From NCBI GenBank assembly GCA_018296165.2, contig JACKQL020000081.1, positions 1-64,000 of the forward strand: a DNA stretch of 64,000 nt. Reading direction: 5' to 3'. The position numbers were made by a program, and so were the translations under genes. The notes under the pieces are model-generated. The model was not told the DNA's origin. It worked only from the letters and a program-made list of their open reading frames with translations, and did no database searches. Source of the stretch: Termitomyces sp. T153. Its lineage: Eukaryota > Basidiomycota > Agaricomycetes > Agaricales > Lyophyllaceae. Positions 23,590 to 34,604 of this stretch are shown here, piece after piece (within the stretch, counting starts at the first letter, position 1; each line of letters opens with the position of its first letter).

Positions 23590-24437
23590 TCATCCGGCCC
23601 CACACCCCCCGACCCATTTCACCATCGCCAACGACACATTACTGTCAGAGTGGTTTAACACGTTCGATACGATGCCCGTCTGGCCAAAAAGCATGGATCC
23701 GGGATCGCGGGTGCATGCCCGTAACGAGGAAGAGGCGGTAGAATGTGTCCATGGAGGATGTAGAGAGGGCGAGGGTACGGGATATAAGGTCGTATGTGCG
23801 TTTGGAGCTACCAGATGGGATTAGCTGGAAAAGAGTTCTCGGGACTGAGTGGATTAGAGACAAGCAAGCGAAACGGTCTCGACGTCCAGATGCATAATAC
23901 ATTGAGAACTTACCAGCCCTAGCTTTGAATGCTAAAAGATTGCCGCTGGCTGTTTCGATGTCTCCTGGGTTGATGCTAGCACCGAGCATGACCGTGTCCA
24001 TGTCAAAGTTCTCGAACCTGTATGTCGAATTACCCAATTTCGCGATACCAATCCTGCAAATGAACATTCCAAGCGAGCATTAGATTCTGTAAGGAGAAAT
24101 GGAGGGAATGTATGCCGATCAAATGCGTATGCAGTCTTCCTGGAATAAGAACACGCAGGGCAGTCTTAGTGGCCTATACCACCTTAAAGCACTCGTGTAA
24201 AGCTAGATTATTGAGGAGCCTCTGAGGTGGTACTCCAAGCATTACATTCTGCCGTTTCAAAAGATGGGAGCACGAGACATCGCCGCGGTAGGGCATGTTG
24301 GTACAGTACCAGACTCTGTATGTATGTACGATGGAAGCCATGAAGTCAAAAGTCGGAGTTGAAGTCGACAGTGACTTTGTGGCTTCCTTCTTGACCGCAT
24401 GAGAGCTAGGATTACAATCACTGCCACACGACACCAT
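23590..24437 (-). pseudogene. Broken tannase / feruloyl esterase-like gene
   Basis: The reading frame at 23,645-24,067 contains, in order, YRFENFDMDTVML, INPGDIETASGNLLAFKARAG, a likely intron (donor GTAAGT, acceptor near 23,830), LIPSGSSKRTYDL and SMDTFYRLFLVTGM. This follows the C-terminal half of tannase-family secreted alpha/beta hydrolases (pattern LSAFxxRGG ... IPSGxxxRYY ... DFYRLFLVPGM). The expected tail, FGQTGIVSNVLNHSD, lies in another frame just after GM, so a frameshift is present near 23,690. The conserved HC after GMG is not intact. Upstream frames (24,174-24,437) cannot supply a full N-terminus. It is probably a non-functional remnant; the family call is from memory of the motif pattern. 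Confidence 0.6.
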
Positions 24438-25269
24438 CTCTATGTGCGCACGACACTCATTCGTCGGTTTGAAAGATGGAAGTGCAAAACATCAGCGTTG
24501 ATCATTGCAACGAGCGCTAGCTTTAGTAATCAATTTGGCCTCTTTCAATTGCGGCTTACTTGTTCACAAGTGTCGCGCTTGGGGTTGCCCATGATATCGT
24601 CTTTGGCGCTCCATAGATTTCACCAGATTGACTGAGCTGAGCGCAAGCGATGCAGAACGAACGCTAAGTGAAATTGATCGACTACCTGGCAACTGACTCT
24701 AACACGTCAGAAGGACCAATAAAGAGAAGAATTAAGGAGTCTTATCGAACGAAAGGAGGATGAACGTTTGAACCGGCATCTAAGTTTGTGTTCGGACAGT
24801 TGCCCATGACAACGGCGTGCGAATCGACGAGGTCCGAATTTGCCGATCAGCTCATTTCCAGTGTTTTTTCCTGTTCTTGAGGTGTACCACAACGTTACTA
24901 CTACTTTCACATTCTTTTTCAAACTACGTTCTTTATTTTTTCCTATCTATCTACCTCGCCGGCGCCGCTTTGACCTAGCTTTAACCGGTTAATTCTGGGA
25001 CCCGAGTTAACCACGTGTGGACTTCGTGGAAAGAGCATCTGTCTAAAGAGGGTTATATCGCCGAGGACGAGGAACATCAAGTTTGTCTCGCCGCTTCGAG
25101 TCTTTCCTTCCTTGGTTTCTGACGACTATCACGATTTCCTCCGACAGAACGTATCTGACTTGTTTTGATCTACCGTGCCATTATTCGTGAGTTGCATGGC
25201 TTTCGTTAGTATGTTCTAGCACTTATACGAGCAGACGACGAAAGACTTTCGACGATAACCAACGATTAT
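24438..25269. other. Intergenic, promoter side of the 25.3 kb gene
   Basis: I see no gene. The last 250 bp is richer in pyrimidine runs and includes GTTAACCACGTGTGG (25,007-25,021) with a CACGTG core, a plausible but unproven regulatory site for the gene beginning at 25,270. Confidence 0.4.
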
Positions 25270-28200
25270 ATGCCAAAAATGACGATTTTGAGCACTAGCT
25301 ACCACGCCAACAACGATAATGCGCCTCATTCCATCCTCAGCCACTCGAGCGCCCATGTCCAGTTTTCTTCTTCCCCCATATCATCATACGCTCTCTCAGA
25401 ACATCTACCACTTTCGCCAGCGTCTGGACCTACGCCTGGCTTTCCAACGACACCAGCGCTCGACATGAAGCGTCTTCTCGCAAAGCCTGCTCCGCCATAT
25501 GTCCACACACATGGCCATGCTAAAGGTAGCGGGAGTGAGTCCGAAGGTTTCTCAGATAACTCACAAAGGAAACTCTCACTCGTCGATCACGGAGCCGTGC
25601 TACCGAAAGTGGGGAGATCGAGAAGCCTACAGTCACTTCTGGACCACCGGAAGGAACGCGAAATGAACGCCAACGCCACCGCCACCGCACCCAAAAAGGA
25701 TAAGATGAAACACAAAGAGAAGCGTCCACGCAATGTTTTACGGCGCCGACCTTCAACATCGACGCAATCGCATACCGCAAAATCATCTCCCGTGCTGCCT
25801 ACGACAACAATGACCACTGCAAAGGCCACTGTTTTCCCACGAAACTCGCCTCCCCCTCCTCTTACTCCACGGTCCCCACTCACCCCACCCATGTTTCCTG
25901 CCATGTTTTCTTCCGGCTCTCCTGCCTCAAACACTTCTTCTCCTCTCGGATCAACCCCATGTCCGATGACCACGCCCAGTTCAAGTCCCCGGTCCGGGGT
26001 GTATTCCACGAGACCGGTGTCAAGCTTCAATAAGCCGCTTCCTCCGCCACCACCAGATGAGGAGAATGTTCTGGATCGGCCTTCTGGGTCTGGTCTGGCC
26101 CAACTGCGTCACGTTGTCGAGGAATATGTAGTTAATGTGACGGATGAGAAGGGAAAGCATGTCGATCCCAGAGCGAGGCTGAGAGAATTGAAGGGTAAGT
26201 TTTTTTCTGGTTGCTTTGTATTTTTGTTTCTGTATTTTTCACACCTTACTTCTTCAACATTTTGACTGTCATACCTTTTTACGTCGTATTTGTTTTTCAC
26301 CTGGTGTACTTGTCATTTCATCCGGAATGTCGTCAGGTCTCCTTGTCTCGTTGACGACGACTACATCCACACCAGTCCTGTCTGTCACTGTGTTTCACGT
26401 CTTATATATATTATCAATTGAGTCTACTGATGACTTGGCTCCTCACCATTTCCGCCTTTCCTTCTTCTAATTACTCCCGCTTCTTACACCAGTACTAATG
26501 ATGTTTTCTCAAAATTCAGGCCATCCTTGCCCGTCTTCGTCATCCTCATCGCCTTCGAGATCCCATCCGTCCTCTCCATATTTATATCATCATCCTCACC
26601 ATCTCAGTGCTGTTTCGTTGAATGGCCGTTCTTCTCGCAGCCGATCTCGTTCACGGAATACACAGCCCACTGATTCTGACCCCAGCACCATCCTTACTCC
26701 TGCTGCTGCTGTTGTCGCCGCCTACAAACAACAGGAATTTCAGTGCGAGGTGTCAATTATTGAGCGTAGCAGTATCGATGTCACCACAAACGTGAACGAA
26801 TTTGGCGAGCTCAACCGCGGGAAGAAGGCAAAGAAAAGACCACATACATCCTCTGGGCACGAACGTTCTGCGACTGAGCCCCGACCTCAGATGTCCGCTC
26901 CGCAACCCAAGATCCAGAACGTTGAATTGGATGGAAAGCACCAGCCTTACTACACAGTATTTGGCACTGACTCGGACCGTGTAGTAGCTGCTGGCGGACC
27001 TCAAGATCGGCACCACCTCTCGTGGGAGATCGTTCCTCCGTTCACTCTCACTCATAAGGGGAGTATAGGTGGTGGCGGAGGCGGTCTGCGAACGCTCACG
27101 CGGAAAGTCTCCGGGCATTTCAAGCGAGCCGGGAACGGGACACAGAGCGAAGAGGAGGAGAGGCGGCGCGTGAGTTTGAGCGTCGAGAGGGAGAGGGAGA
27201 GGGGGCGGGCGAGTTTCCACGAGAAGTCTAGGATGCGGGCTGTGCTTGGGAAAGGGGAGAAGGGAGGTCTGTCGCTTAGGTTGTCGATCGACAAGTTATC
27301 AGAGGTGAAGGCCTTCAAAGCGGACAGGGAGGGGAAGGAGAAGGATACGACCCCGACATCTGCGACGAAGTCCCCAGGGAGTGGACCGTCGACACCGAGC
27401 CCCAATAGTGGCAGTGGGAGTAAACTCTGGAAGTTGATGAAGAAAATCTCAACGGGCGGGTTGAGGGAGAAATTCGTCCATGACGAGGTACCACCTCCTG
27501 TCCCTTCCCTCCCAAAAGAGTATGCTGTACCAGATCCGACAAGAGCATTTGAGATTAAGACGGAAGCATCGACTGCCTTGCCGCTCGCAGAAGGACTTGG
27601 CCAAGCTGTGCGAAAAAAGGCATCTAATATTCTTGGAGTGAAGATGACGTCGCACCCTGGATCTCCTATAATAAAGCCATCAATACCGTCGTCACCCCTC
27701 GTTACCCAGGTTCCAATTCCTTCTGTACGTCCGTCTTCAAGTGCTCCGAGACCGAGCACCACTACCTGCTCATCTTCACCTGTGTCTAGTGACGTGGCTT
27801 CATCACGGTTCTTTGCCTGCTACAATCCCTCGTCATTGTCGGCACATTCCAGCACATCATCGCTCCCAATTGAAGACAGTACATACATTCCTCCGCTCCC
27901 TCGGTCCTTTTTTGCCATCAACGACGGCGTTGGCCAGCATATCGTGCCTCCCAGTGAGCTCGGGAATATACACGTCCAGTCCGACGCTGGACATGAAACT
28001 GGAGGGAGTGAACCTTTATCTGTCTTGTCCTCCCCCAGGAATCCTAACACTCCTTCTCGCAGCCACATGAAATTACGGGTCGTCGTACCGAGCGTACCTT
28101 CTTCCCCGATCAAGACACCCCGCGAGGGCGATGACTATGTTATCACCCATACCCCTGCCCCAGAGATGGTGTCATTGCCTCTTCCGCCGCGCCGGCCAGG

Positions 28201-28711
28201 GGCACCTCTTGGTCGTATGAGGAGAGATACGTATACATCAATTACACCGCAGGCGGGGTGGGGTAACCATGAGGAACAGAGTGGGGACCACGAGACAGAT
28301 AATGAGGATATGAATGAATGGGAACGGATATGGGGCGGAAGCTCGAGTCTTAGGACAGATCTGGACGATATCGACGAGAAAATACTTGATAGCCGCTCAG
28401 GATCACCCATGATCCCGTCTTTCTCCACAGAAGACCCCATTAACATCTTCCCTTCAAAATGTCCGTCAACGATATCCAAGCGTTCGAATTTCAAACCCTC
28501 CCCATTTATTTCTACCGCAACTTCTCCGTCGATAATGCGCCCCTCTCCCTCACGCTCGCATCTCAATGTCATGGGCGAAATTGACATTCCAGCAGAATCA
28601 CTGTTTCCTCCACCACGTCCAGCACGGAACCCGCAACGTCCGGCCTCAACGCCGACCCAGCCTAGTCAAACTCTTGCTTTTGTTCTCGATTCTGATAGGC
28701 ATATGGACTAG
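25270..28711 (+). CDS. Long Ser/Pro-rich low-complexity protein
   Basis: Two exons, 25,270-26,194 and 26,520-28,711, join in frame (GTAAGT donor, TTCAG acceptor) to give 1038 residues. The 325-nt intron is long for this genome, so an extra small exon inside it is possible. The protein is dominated by Ser, Pro and Arg tracts (PPPPPP near residue 260, RSRSRS after the junction, TPTPS-like stretches) with short ordered pieces such as LRHVVEEYVVNVTDEKG. I see no catalytic motif, signal peptide or membrane segment. Composition suggests a largely disordered regulatory or scaffold protein of cytosol or nucleus. The first ATG (25,270) is followed four codons later by another Met-initial choice, so the start is approximate. 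Confidence 0.75.
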
Positions 28712-31700
28712 CGTCGATTTGTAGCGCTGCCTTGGCAGACCCATCCGATTCGTCGTGAGTCTGCGTCCGTACAATCTGTCACGATCACGAATTTACATCA
28801 TGACACCTACGAAACGCCATGGAGTCGGACAGGAGGCTGATCCCCAGCCACACTGTCGAAGCGGGAAAAAATATGTAGTTGGATAGCTTGCGGCAGCGGC
28901 GCAAGCGTTCGATCCTGAGGATTTAAGTCAGGAACTACCGGACTGTTTATGATTATGAAAATATGGTGACGCTAACTTTTATTCCATCTAATATAAAAGC
29001 TTTCGTCTACTTTGCTTCTACTCGTACCATTATATAACTAATAATATTAATATTCTATAGCTAACTCAAGACTCTCAGTCTCAGAATTTGCTGGACCTCA
29101 TGAAACATATACCTCAGCAGCAAACTCTGACCTTGAGTTAGGTCAATCGTAAGTTTCGGGTGTTTTCGAGAGCCACGTCTCTAATAGTCATCGCCACATC
29201 AGCTCGACCTATGATCTTTTGCTGAAATCAGGGATTGCAAACGACTGACCGTCGTAGTAATGGATACAGATGTGCACAATGGTTTCGCAATTCAAACGCA
29301 CCCATTTCGGCACCGAGAAAGAACTTCTTTAGTCAAGAGAGGAAATGTTCATATAACAAGTAAATGGCTAAGACAAGAAGTCTTTACTAACGCAACCCTA
29401 AGAAACAAGTATGGCACAACCAAAACCATAAATTCTCAATCTTTATTTCAAGAGATAGGTTAATGATCGTTGTTTGTTGAGCGGACAACGCTTCTGCTGT
29501 GAGGATACGATCAACCAAACGTTCTAAAGAAGAGTGCAGGTTCGAACCGCATGATTCTTGAAAGGAGAAGATGGTATATATATCGACAACTGTCTAGGTA
29601 GTGTCCTAAGAAGTATCTGTTTGTGATCATCGGTCAGCTCCCATATTTTGATTTCAGGTTTGCTCCTGTCTAATGTCATCCCTAGAGGTTCCGACAACGA
29701 TATCACATAACTTTCAATTTGTTGCGTGTTTCGTGCACTGTGCAGTTGTCCGACCTTGCGAGCAGATATTTCACTTCAATACAATTCAATAATATATTAC
29801 TTGAGAATGTAGTGTATATTGGACAATACTGAAGAGGAAAGGTACCGCATAGTATTTTATACCTGGGCACAAATGTAACGGCATCAAAATGGCAATTGAA
29901 ATTACGAAGGCTTGCATCTGTTTCACGTCTGAGGTTTCATGGATTATACGCTGAAAGAAGGTAATCGTAGAAAAAACGAGGCGCCAAGCTCACGACTCGA
30001 TGTGTGCTGGTTGTCAGGCCTGGACTCTGGTCGGGCGGTTCACTTATTAAAGAGGGCCACTACGCTGCTGTTTGATGCTGCTTGGCACGCCAAGTCCGGA
30101 CCGAACACGACTTTGTTTCACCTCTTCATTTGTTTTACGTGTTCTCACTGTTCATGCAAAGCACCGCGCGATGTACAGTGATATAGTCACTATCGAATTT
30201 CAGGTAAGTCACGCATATCCTCCCATGGATCACATCTATTCCACGGTAATAAAGAGCTTACCAATGACCTTTGGTTTCTCTCTTAGACTTGTATATTGAA
30301 TTGCACTACGATATCTTCTGCTGTGTCTACAAGGTTCTTAGAACTTCATTTAGCCTTTGCACATGACACTGAGCTCGTGTTCATCAATTATATGGAATCA
30401 TCTATCTGTGTAAGTATGAAGTTGTCGGTCTGCAGCATGGTATGGGGATCGTCTCCGATTGTCCGCTATTCATCTGAGCAGTCTTGTCAATTCTTCCTAT
30501 CTTAGTACATAATCGCAACAGAACTTCGCCGAGCCTACCATCACATGAAACATCTGAATGACAACTACAACCTACGGAGCTGCCTCTAAATCATCAATCC
30601 ACCATCGACGAACCACCAGACTGACTAATGCCAACACGGCCGTGTTGTCTTCACTAGCGAGGGTTTCTAGTTAGAAAAGCTGTATTCTTGTCATCACGTC
30701 AAGCTTCCTGCTGTGTTCGGATTCAGGTTCTTGATCTTACAAATGGTGAGTCACCTCTCCATAAATTTTTACCTCTTCAATCGCATTGTAACGTATTCCT
30801 CTACAACCGTGACCAGCGCATCCACTTCCCTTCGACTTCCCAATAATAGCGGGTCACGCTGTGTGATATTTCGCAAAGCGACTGACCTTCGACGCTGTCA
30901 TTTACCCTCCCCGAGCGTTACTCGATAATGTTTGAATTATGAAGGTGAGAAGGCTGTCTTAAGTGAAACATTTGACGTACGAGGCGTAATTGCTTGGTAC
31001 GGAAATTAAAATTGTGGTGGCTAGTGCAGACGTTCTTGCAGGGGTCTCCTTCTAATAGCTGACTTGCACGCGTACGCTCCCATAGCTGGGTACCAACAGA
31101 AACAATTATCCTCCAATTATGTACACGTGCTGCCTTATCAGGACACGTTTATTATCTACGTCAATTGAATTCTCGATATTGAATACGGTTACTGTCGATT
31201 CTCCAAGCCCTGTTTTAAGTAACACGAGGGCTTCTGCTCAGATACCAGTTCCACCTCATCGAGAACCTTTAGGCTGGCGCAGACGAAGGTACACGGGCTA
31301 CCATTCGCAATATCGACATCGGCTCCAAGGACACGTTTACGGAGAAAGTGACGTGAATGGATGCAGACATGAAGAGAGTCCGTCGATGGACATTGCAGCG
31401 ATGAGAGGACGCTGACAGTCCCTCCTTTTCCTCTCTGTCGCACCTTGCAGCCTTACTTTGGAAATCTCAGTGCTGACTTTCTTGCAGCTCATGATGAACG
31501 CACGGATGCACATCAGCTCTTCCCTTCTTTGGAGGGGTCTGGACGTCGAAATCATGCTTAATTCATTCTCTGCTTTTTCGAACCTTTTTGCGCGCTCTTT
31601 CGTGAACTTGTTAGATCCTCGCCTACCATGTACGACTCCTTGTCATTGTCTCATGCTCGTTGCTCTGAGTCATTCTATATCTTATGCTTGTATGACCCAG

Positions 31701-31890
31701 CTTCCTGTAGATTCGCACTGATTCGATGTACTAAAATCTACATGCTCAATATATTTTGTACGGTGTATCAATATAACCTTACTTGTCGTGTAACACCTTA
31801 AGGAGAATGAATGATCTCGAACACCATTGCTAGGTTTATCGACGACTGAAGGCTGTAACAAAAAAAAAGTCGGCACCTCTATGTGAACAT
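28712..31890. other. Intergenic, no gene supported
   Basis: More than 3 kb with only short scattered frames on both strands. No family motif, tRNA or repeat stood out. A short AT-rich patch follows the 3' end of the upstream gene (28,980-29,060), compatible with polyadenylation. Confidence 0.4.
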
Positions 31891-31891
31891 T

Positions 31892-31977
31892 TCGGCAGGG
31901 GGAATCGAACCCCAACTGTTATGGGCCAATTGCATTATTTATGCCAGCAAGTGTTGGCCTTTGCACCATACCGATTT
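31892..31977 (-). pseudogene. tRNA-like remnant
   Basis: On the minus strand a T-arm GGGGTTCGATTCCCC is intact and a short acceptor-like pairing exists (ATCGGTA with TGCCGA). The D-arm core GGTGCAAAGGCCAAC departs from the tRNA-Glu pattern, and no clean anticodon stem can be drawn. It may be a diverged relative of the tRNA-Glu copies further right or a different tRNA. Confidence 0.45.
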
Positions 31978-32222
31978 ACTTATCAGTTACGATTGAGATG
32001 TTGATGTGTCAAGATGTCGCAGGGGATGGACGAAGGGAGAGGTTAATTAGTTGGGCCTTGAAGACATGAAGAAGACAGAGGTGGATGGTGAATGGTGAAT
32101 GGTGAGCTGATCTCTGAGGGTAAGTAAAGTATGGTTTGAATCTTGGACGTCGCAGAATCGGATATCGATATCGATATAGATCTGAGAATAACGAAAATGA
32201 GAGCAACGCTCTTCCTCATTTT

Positions 32223-32273
32223 GTACGGGGAGTCGAACTCCGAGCTCATAATCGCATACGTTACCATACCGGA
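32223..32273 (-). pseudogene. Deleted tRNA-Glu copy
   Basis: It retains the 5' acceptor TCCGGTATGGT, part of the D-arm and a T-arm (GGAGTTCGACTCC) at the 3' side. The anticodon arm is lost, leaving about 51 bp, too short for a tRNA. Confidence 0.55.
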
Positions 32274-32504
32274 TACCGTTTAAACTGGGGAGAGATTCCA
32301 AACTCTTGTGGACATCTTGTGTAAGTGAGTCTCGTCTCGAATTTCAACGTTCAATTTCGAACTCATGGGTCGCTGGAGTAGACCACGTGGAGGAGGGCAA
32401 AGTGTAAATGGTGAATCGGGGGCTGGGCCATAGGGCTAAGTCACAGACTTGAATAATCACTGAAAAAAGGAATGAGATGATGGAAAAAGATACTTAGTTC
32501 AACT

Positions 32505-32583
32505 TCAGCAATGGAGGTACAAGAAATTGAACTCCGAGCTGCCGCAGCCCGCATAGATACAAAATTACAAAACCGCACCATGG
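32505..32583 (-). pseudogene. Strongly decayed tRNA-Glu copy
   Basis: Pieces of the anticodon 3' half and variable region (GCGGCAGCTCGGAG) and a mutated T-arm (GTTCAATTTC) remain. The D-arm is replaced by T-rich sequence. It is recognisable only by comparison with its neighbours. Confidence 0.4.
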
Positions 32584-32897
32584 AAGGAAGGATCTCTGTT
32601 CAGTCGTCCTGGATTATATATATATCAAGTTAGTGTAGAGCTTAACTATAGAGATCTCGCGTCTTAATCCCCTCCCCGCGCGGATATATAGCGTGGATGC
32701 CAAATAATTGAGGTGATAATGATGACAATGTTGAGGGAGGGAATCATTAATACATATACATGGGGAGAGGAGCTAAAAAGGAGCGGAGTGAAGGCTTGCG
32801 TGAGTAGATAATCATCGGTCAGGATCCTTTGGCACGGGCCTGTAAGCTCGTTGGTAAAGATTGTAGGGCAAAATGTACAACCATCTTCAATACATAG

Positions 32898-32984
32898 TTC
32901 CGGTACGGGGAATCGAACCCCGAGCTGCCGCGATGGACACCATTTGTTGAAAGGCGGCAATGTTAGCCGTTACACCATACCAGA
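32898..32984 (-). tRNA. tRNA-Glu (UUC), with short intron
   Basis: The minus strand folds as a full cloverleaf. Acceptor TCTGGTA pairs with TACCGGA; D-arm GTGT/ACAT encloses AACGGCTA; anticodon stem GCCGC pairs with GCGGC; the loop is CUUUCA with anticodon UUC; and T-arm CGGGGTTCGATTCCCCG is perfect. About 15 extra bases follow position 37, the canonical place for a nuclear tRNA intron. A box TGGTGTAACGGCTA and B box GGTTCGATTCC are intact, so this is the best candidate for a working copy in the cluster. Confidence 0.85.
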
Positions 32985-33153
32985 CATTAAAAGAAGCATG
33001 CTTACCAGTATATAGTCAGATCTGAATTTCAGCGGCTGAAATTTGTCGTCGTCGTAATTCCGGCGGGGTAACTTGAGCTTAGGTGTTTGTACAACTTAAA
33101 AGAATGGATCCGCAAATGGGTTCAGTTCAGTATAAAACATCCCAACTTGCTTC

Positions 33154-33236
33154 TCCGGTATGGAGAACCGAACGCCGAGCGCGTCAACCATTCCGCAACT
33201 CCGACGGCAATGAGTAGCCATCATACCGCACCGGAT
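33154..33236 (-). pseudogene. Degenerate tRNA copy
   Basis: Acceptor ends remain (TCCGGTG and ATACCGGA), and TTGCCG of the anticodon stem is visible. The D-arm is scrambled, and the T-arm reads GGCGTTCGGTTCTCC, breaking the B box. Confidence 0.45.
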
Positions 33237-33468
33237 TGGGGGTGGATTGTGTGTATGGGATCGAGTGGGATGATGAAGATGTCCGTGGGCCCTGACCGTG
33301 AATGGACCGAATAATAGCATTGGTAAAAGCAAGGGAAGTTGAGGTGGCATGCTAGAAGTCGTCGTCGTTCATTTCGTTCATTCCTGCGGGATGGGTGTTG
33401 TACACAGGCGGATTCGCGAATGGGTTCATCGGTACAAGTAAGTACAAAACGCTTTAATGAACCAGTTA

Positions 33469-33561
33469 TTCCGGTACAGGGAATCGAACCCCAAGCCGCC
33501 GCGTCAATCATTGCATGATTCTTCTGAGAGGCGGCAATGGTAGCATGTACAGCATACCGGA
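33469..33561 (-). tRNA. tRNA-Glu-like with CUC anticodon, damaged A box
   Basis: Acceptor TCCGGTA/TACCGGA, anticodon stem GCCGC/GCGGC and T-arm GGGGTTCGATTCCC can be drawn, and the loop reads CUCUCAG, so the anticodon would be CUC (Glu). An intron of about 20 bases is implied. The D-arm has changed to CTGTACATGCTACCA, which damages the A box and the D-stem, so it may be inactive. Confidence 0.5.
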
Positions 33562-33789
33562 TTGTGGGTGGATTGTCTGTATGGGATTGAGTGGGATGTA
33601 GATGGAAGGCCGCGGGCCGTGAGTGGTGTAATAAGAGTAGGGAGAGCATGCGGTTAAAGTTGTCGTCGTCGTCGTTCATTCCAGCGGGGTACTTGAGCTT
33701 GGGTGTGGGTGTTTATAAGTAAAAAAAAAGATATCGATTCGCGAATGCGTTGTTCAGCACTGAGTAAAAACTATTCCCGAATGTCTTCA

Positions 33790-33870
33790 TTCCAGCACGG
33801 GGACTCAAACCCTGAGCTTCTATAAACTCCTTGTGAAAGGCGGGAATGGCAACGTTTACACCACACCGGA
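33790..33870 (-). pseudogene. Degenerate tRNA-Glu copy
   Basis: The 5' half keeps GTGTGGTGTAAACG and CTTTCA with a UUC triplet. The 3' side of the anticodon stem no longer pairs, and the T-loop reads GGGTTTGAGTCCC. It is likely a pseudogene. Confidence 0.55.
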
Positions 33871-34106
33871 CTGTGTGTGAGGATCAAGTGGGATGTCGAT
33901 CGAAAGCCCTGTACGGATTATCGTGGTGGCCACCCATAATAAAGGTTGAGAAAAGCAAGGAAAGCTGACGTACTGTAAGTAAACGTGGGACTAGAAGTCG
34001 GTGTCGATATTTCACCACCAGAAATAAGTTAAAGTAAGAAAAGCCAGATCGATGGGCCGAATGCCTTCAAACCAGCAATGCAAAAATGACAAGTTACAAA
34101 TTTGAG

Positions 34107-34205
34107 TTCCGGTACGGGGAATCGACCCCGAGCTGCCGCGATGGGATATACAACAAATCCTGAAGATATGAAAGGCGGCAATGTTAGCCGTTACACCATA
34201 CCGGA
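34107..34205 (-). pseudogene. tRNA-Glu (UUC) copy with one base lost in the T-loop
   Basis: Acceptor TCCGGTA/TACCGGA, a perfect A box (TGGTGTAACGGCTA) and anticodon stem GCCGC/GCGGC with UUC are all kept, and an intron of about 27 bases follows the anticodon loop. The T-arm reads GGGGTCGATTCCCC instead of GGGGTTCGATTCCCC. One T of the invariant TTC is missing, leaving a six-base T-loop and a broken B box. It is either a very recent pseudogene or a sequencing error. Confidence 0.6.
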
Positions 34206-34604
34206 TTGGTACAACTACTAAACCCACGTTGGACTGAAGACAGCTCCTACGATTTCAGTTCTATACGATAAGTACGCCTGTAGAAGACAAATCTGGATTG
34301 TCCAGACCGGTCATTGAGGTGACAAGCACGGAAGACCGTGCCGGTTCCTTTTGACAAGCAAGGACCACGTGGCACAGTCGTGACCCCATCAGCACAAGTC
34401 CCCCATACTTATCCTTTGTTCCCGATTTATCCTTTCGAGTCCTTTATCCACACGCGCGTTCCTTTGCAGTACTTACAGCCTTGAACTTGTCATTGCAGTT
34501 TTTTGCTTTTTTTGATCGTGGACGCCCACAGAGGAATAACCGAGCAGCAGGAACTTGAAAACGCGAACAAGCTACATACATTCGTGAGCGCGGCGTTTAG
34601 ATTT

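Larger units (their letters stand above)
32890..34210. repeat. Tandem 300-330 bp duplication carrying the tRNA copies
   Basis: Around each tRNA-like sequence the same flanks return: GGATTGTGGGTGGATTG and TATGGGAT.GAGTGGGATG on one side, and GTCGTCGTCGTTCATTCC, GCGGGGTA and ACTTGAGCTTGGGTG on the other (near 33,050, 33,360 and 33,660, weaker near 34,000). The tRNA copies therefore arose by segmental tandem duplication, not by independent insertion. Confidence 0.65.

Noticed and set aside
27052..28587. Minus-strand frames opposite the Ser/Pro-rich gene
   Set aside because: They are shadows of the biased plus-strand coding sequence.
32640..34230. Short protein frames with zinc-like His/Cys patterns on the minus strand
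   Set aside because: They are translations of the repeated tRNA units (T-arm and acceptor sequence) and not real proteins.
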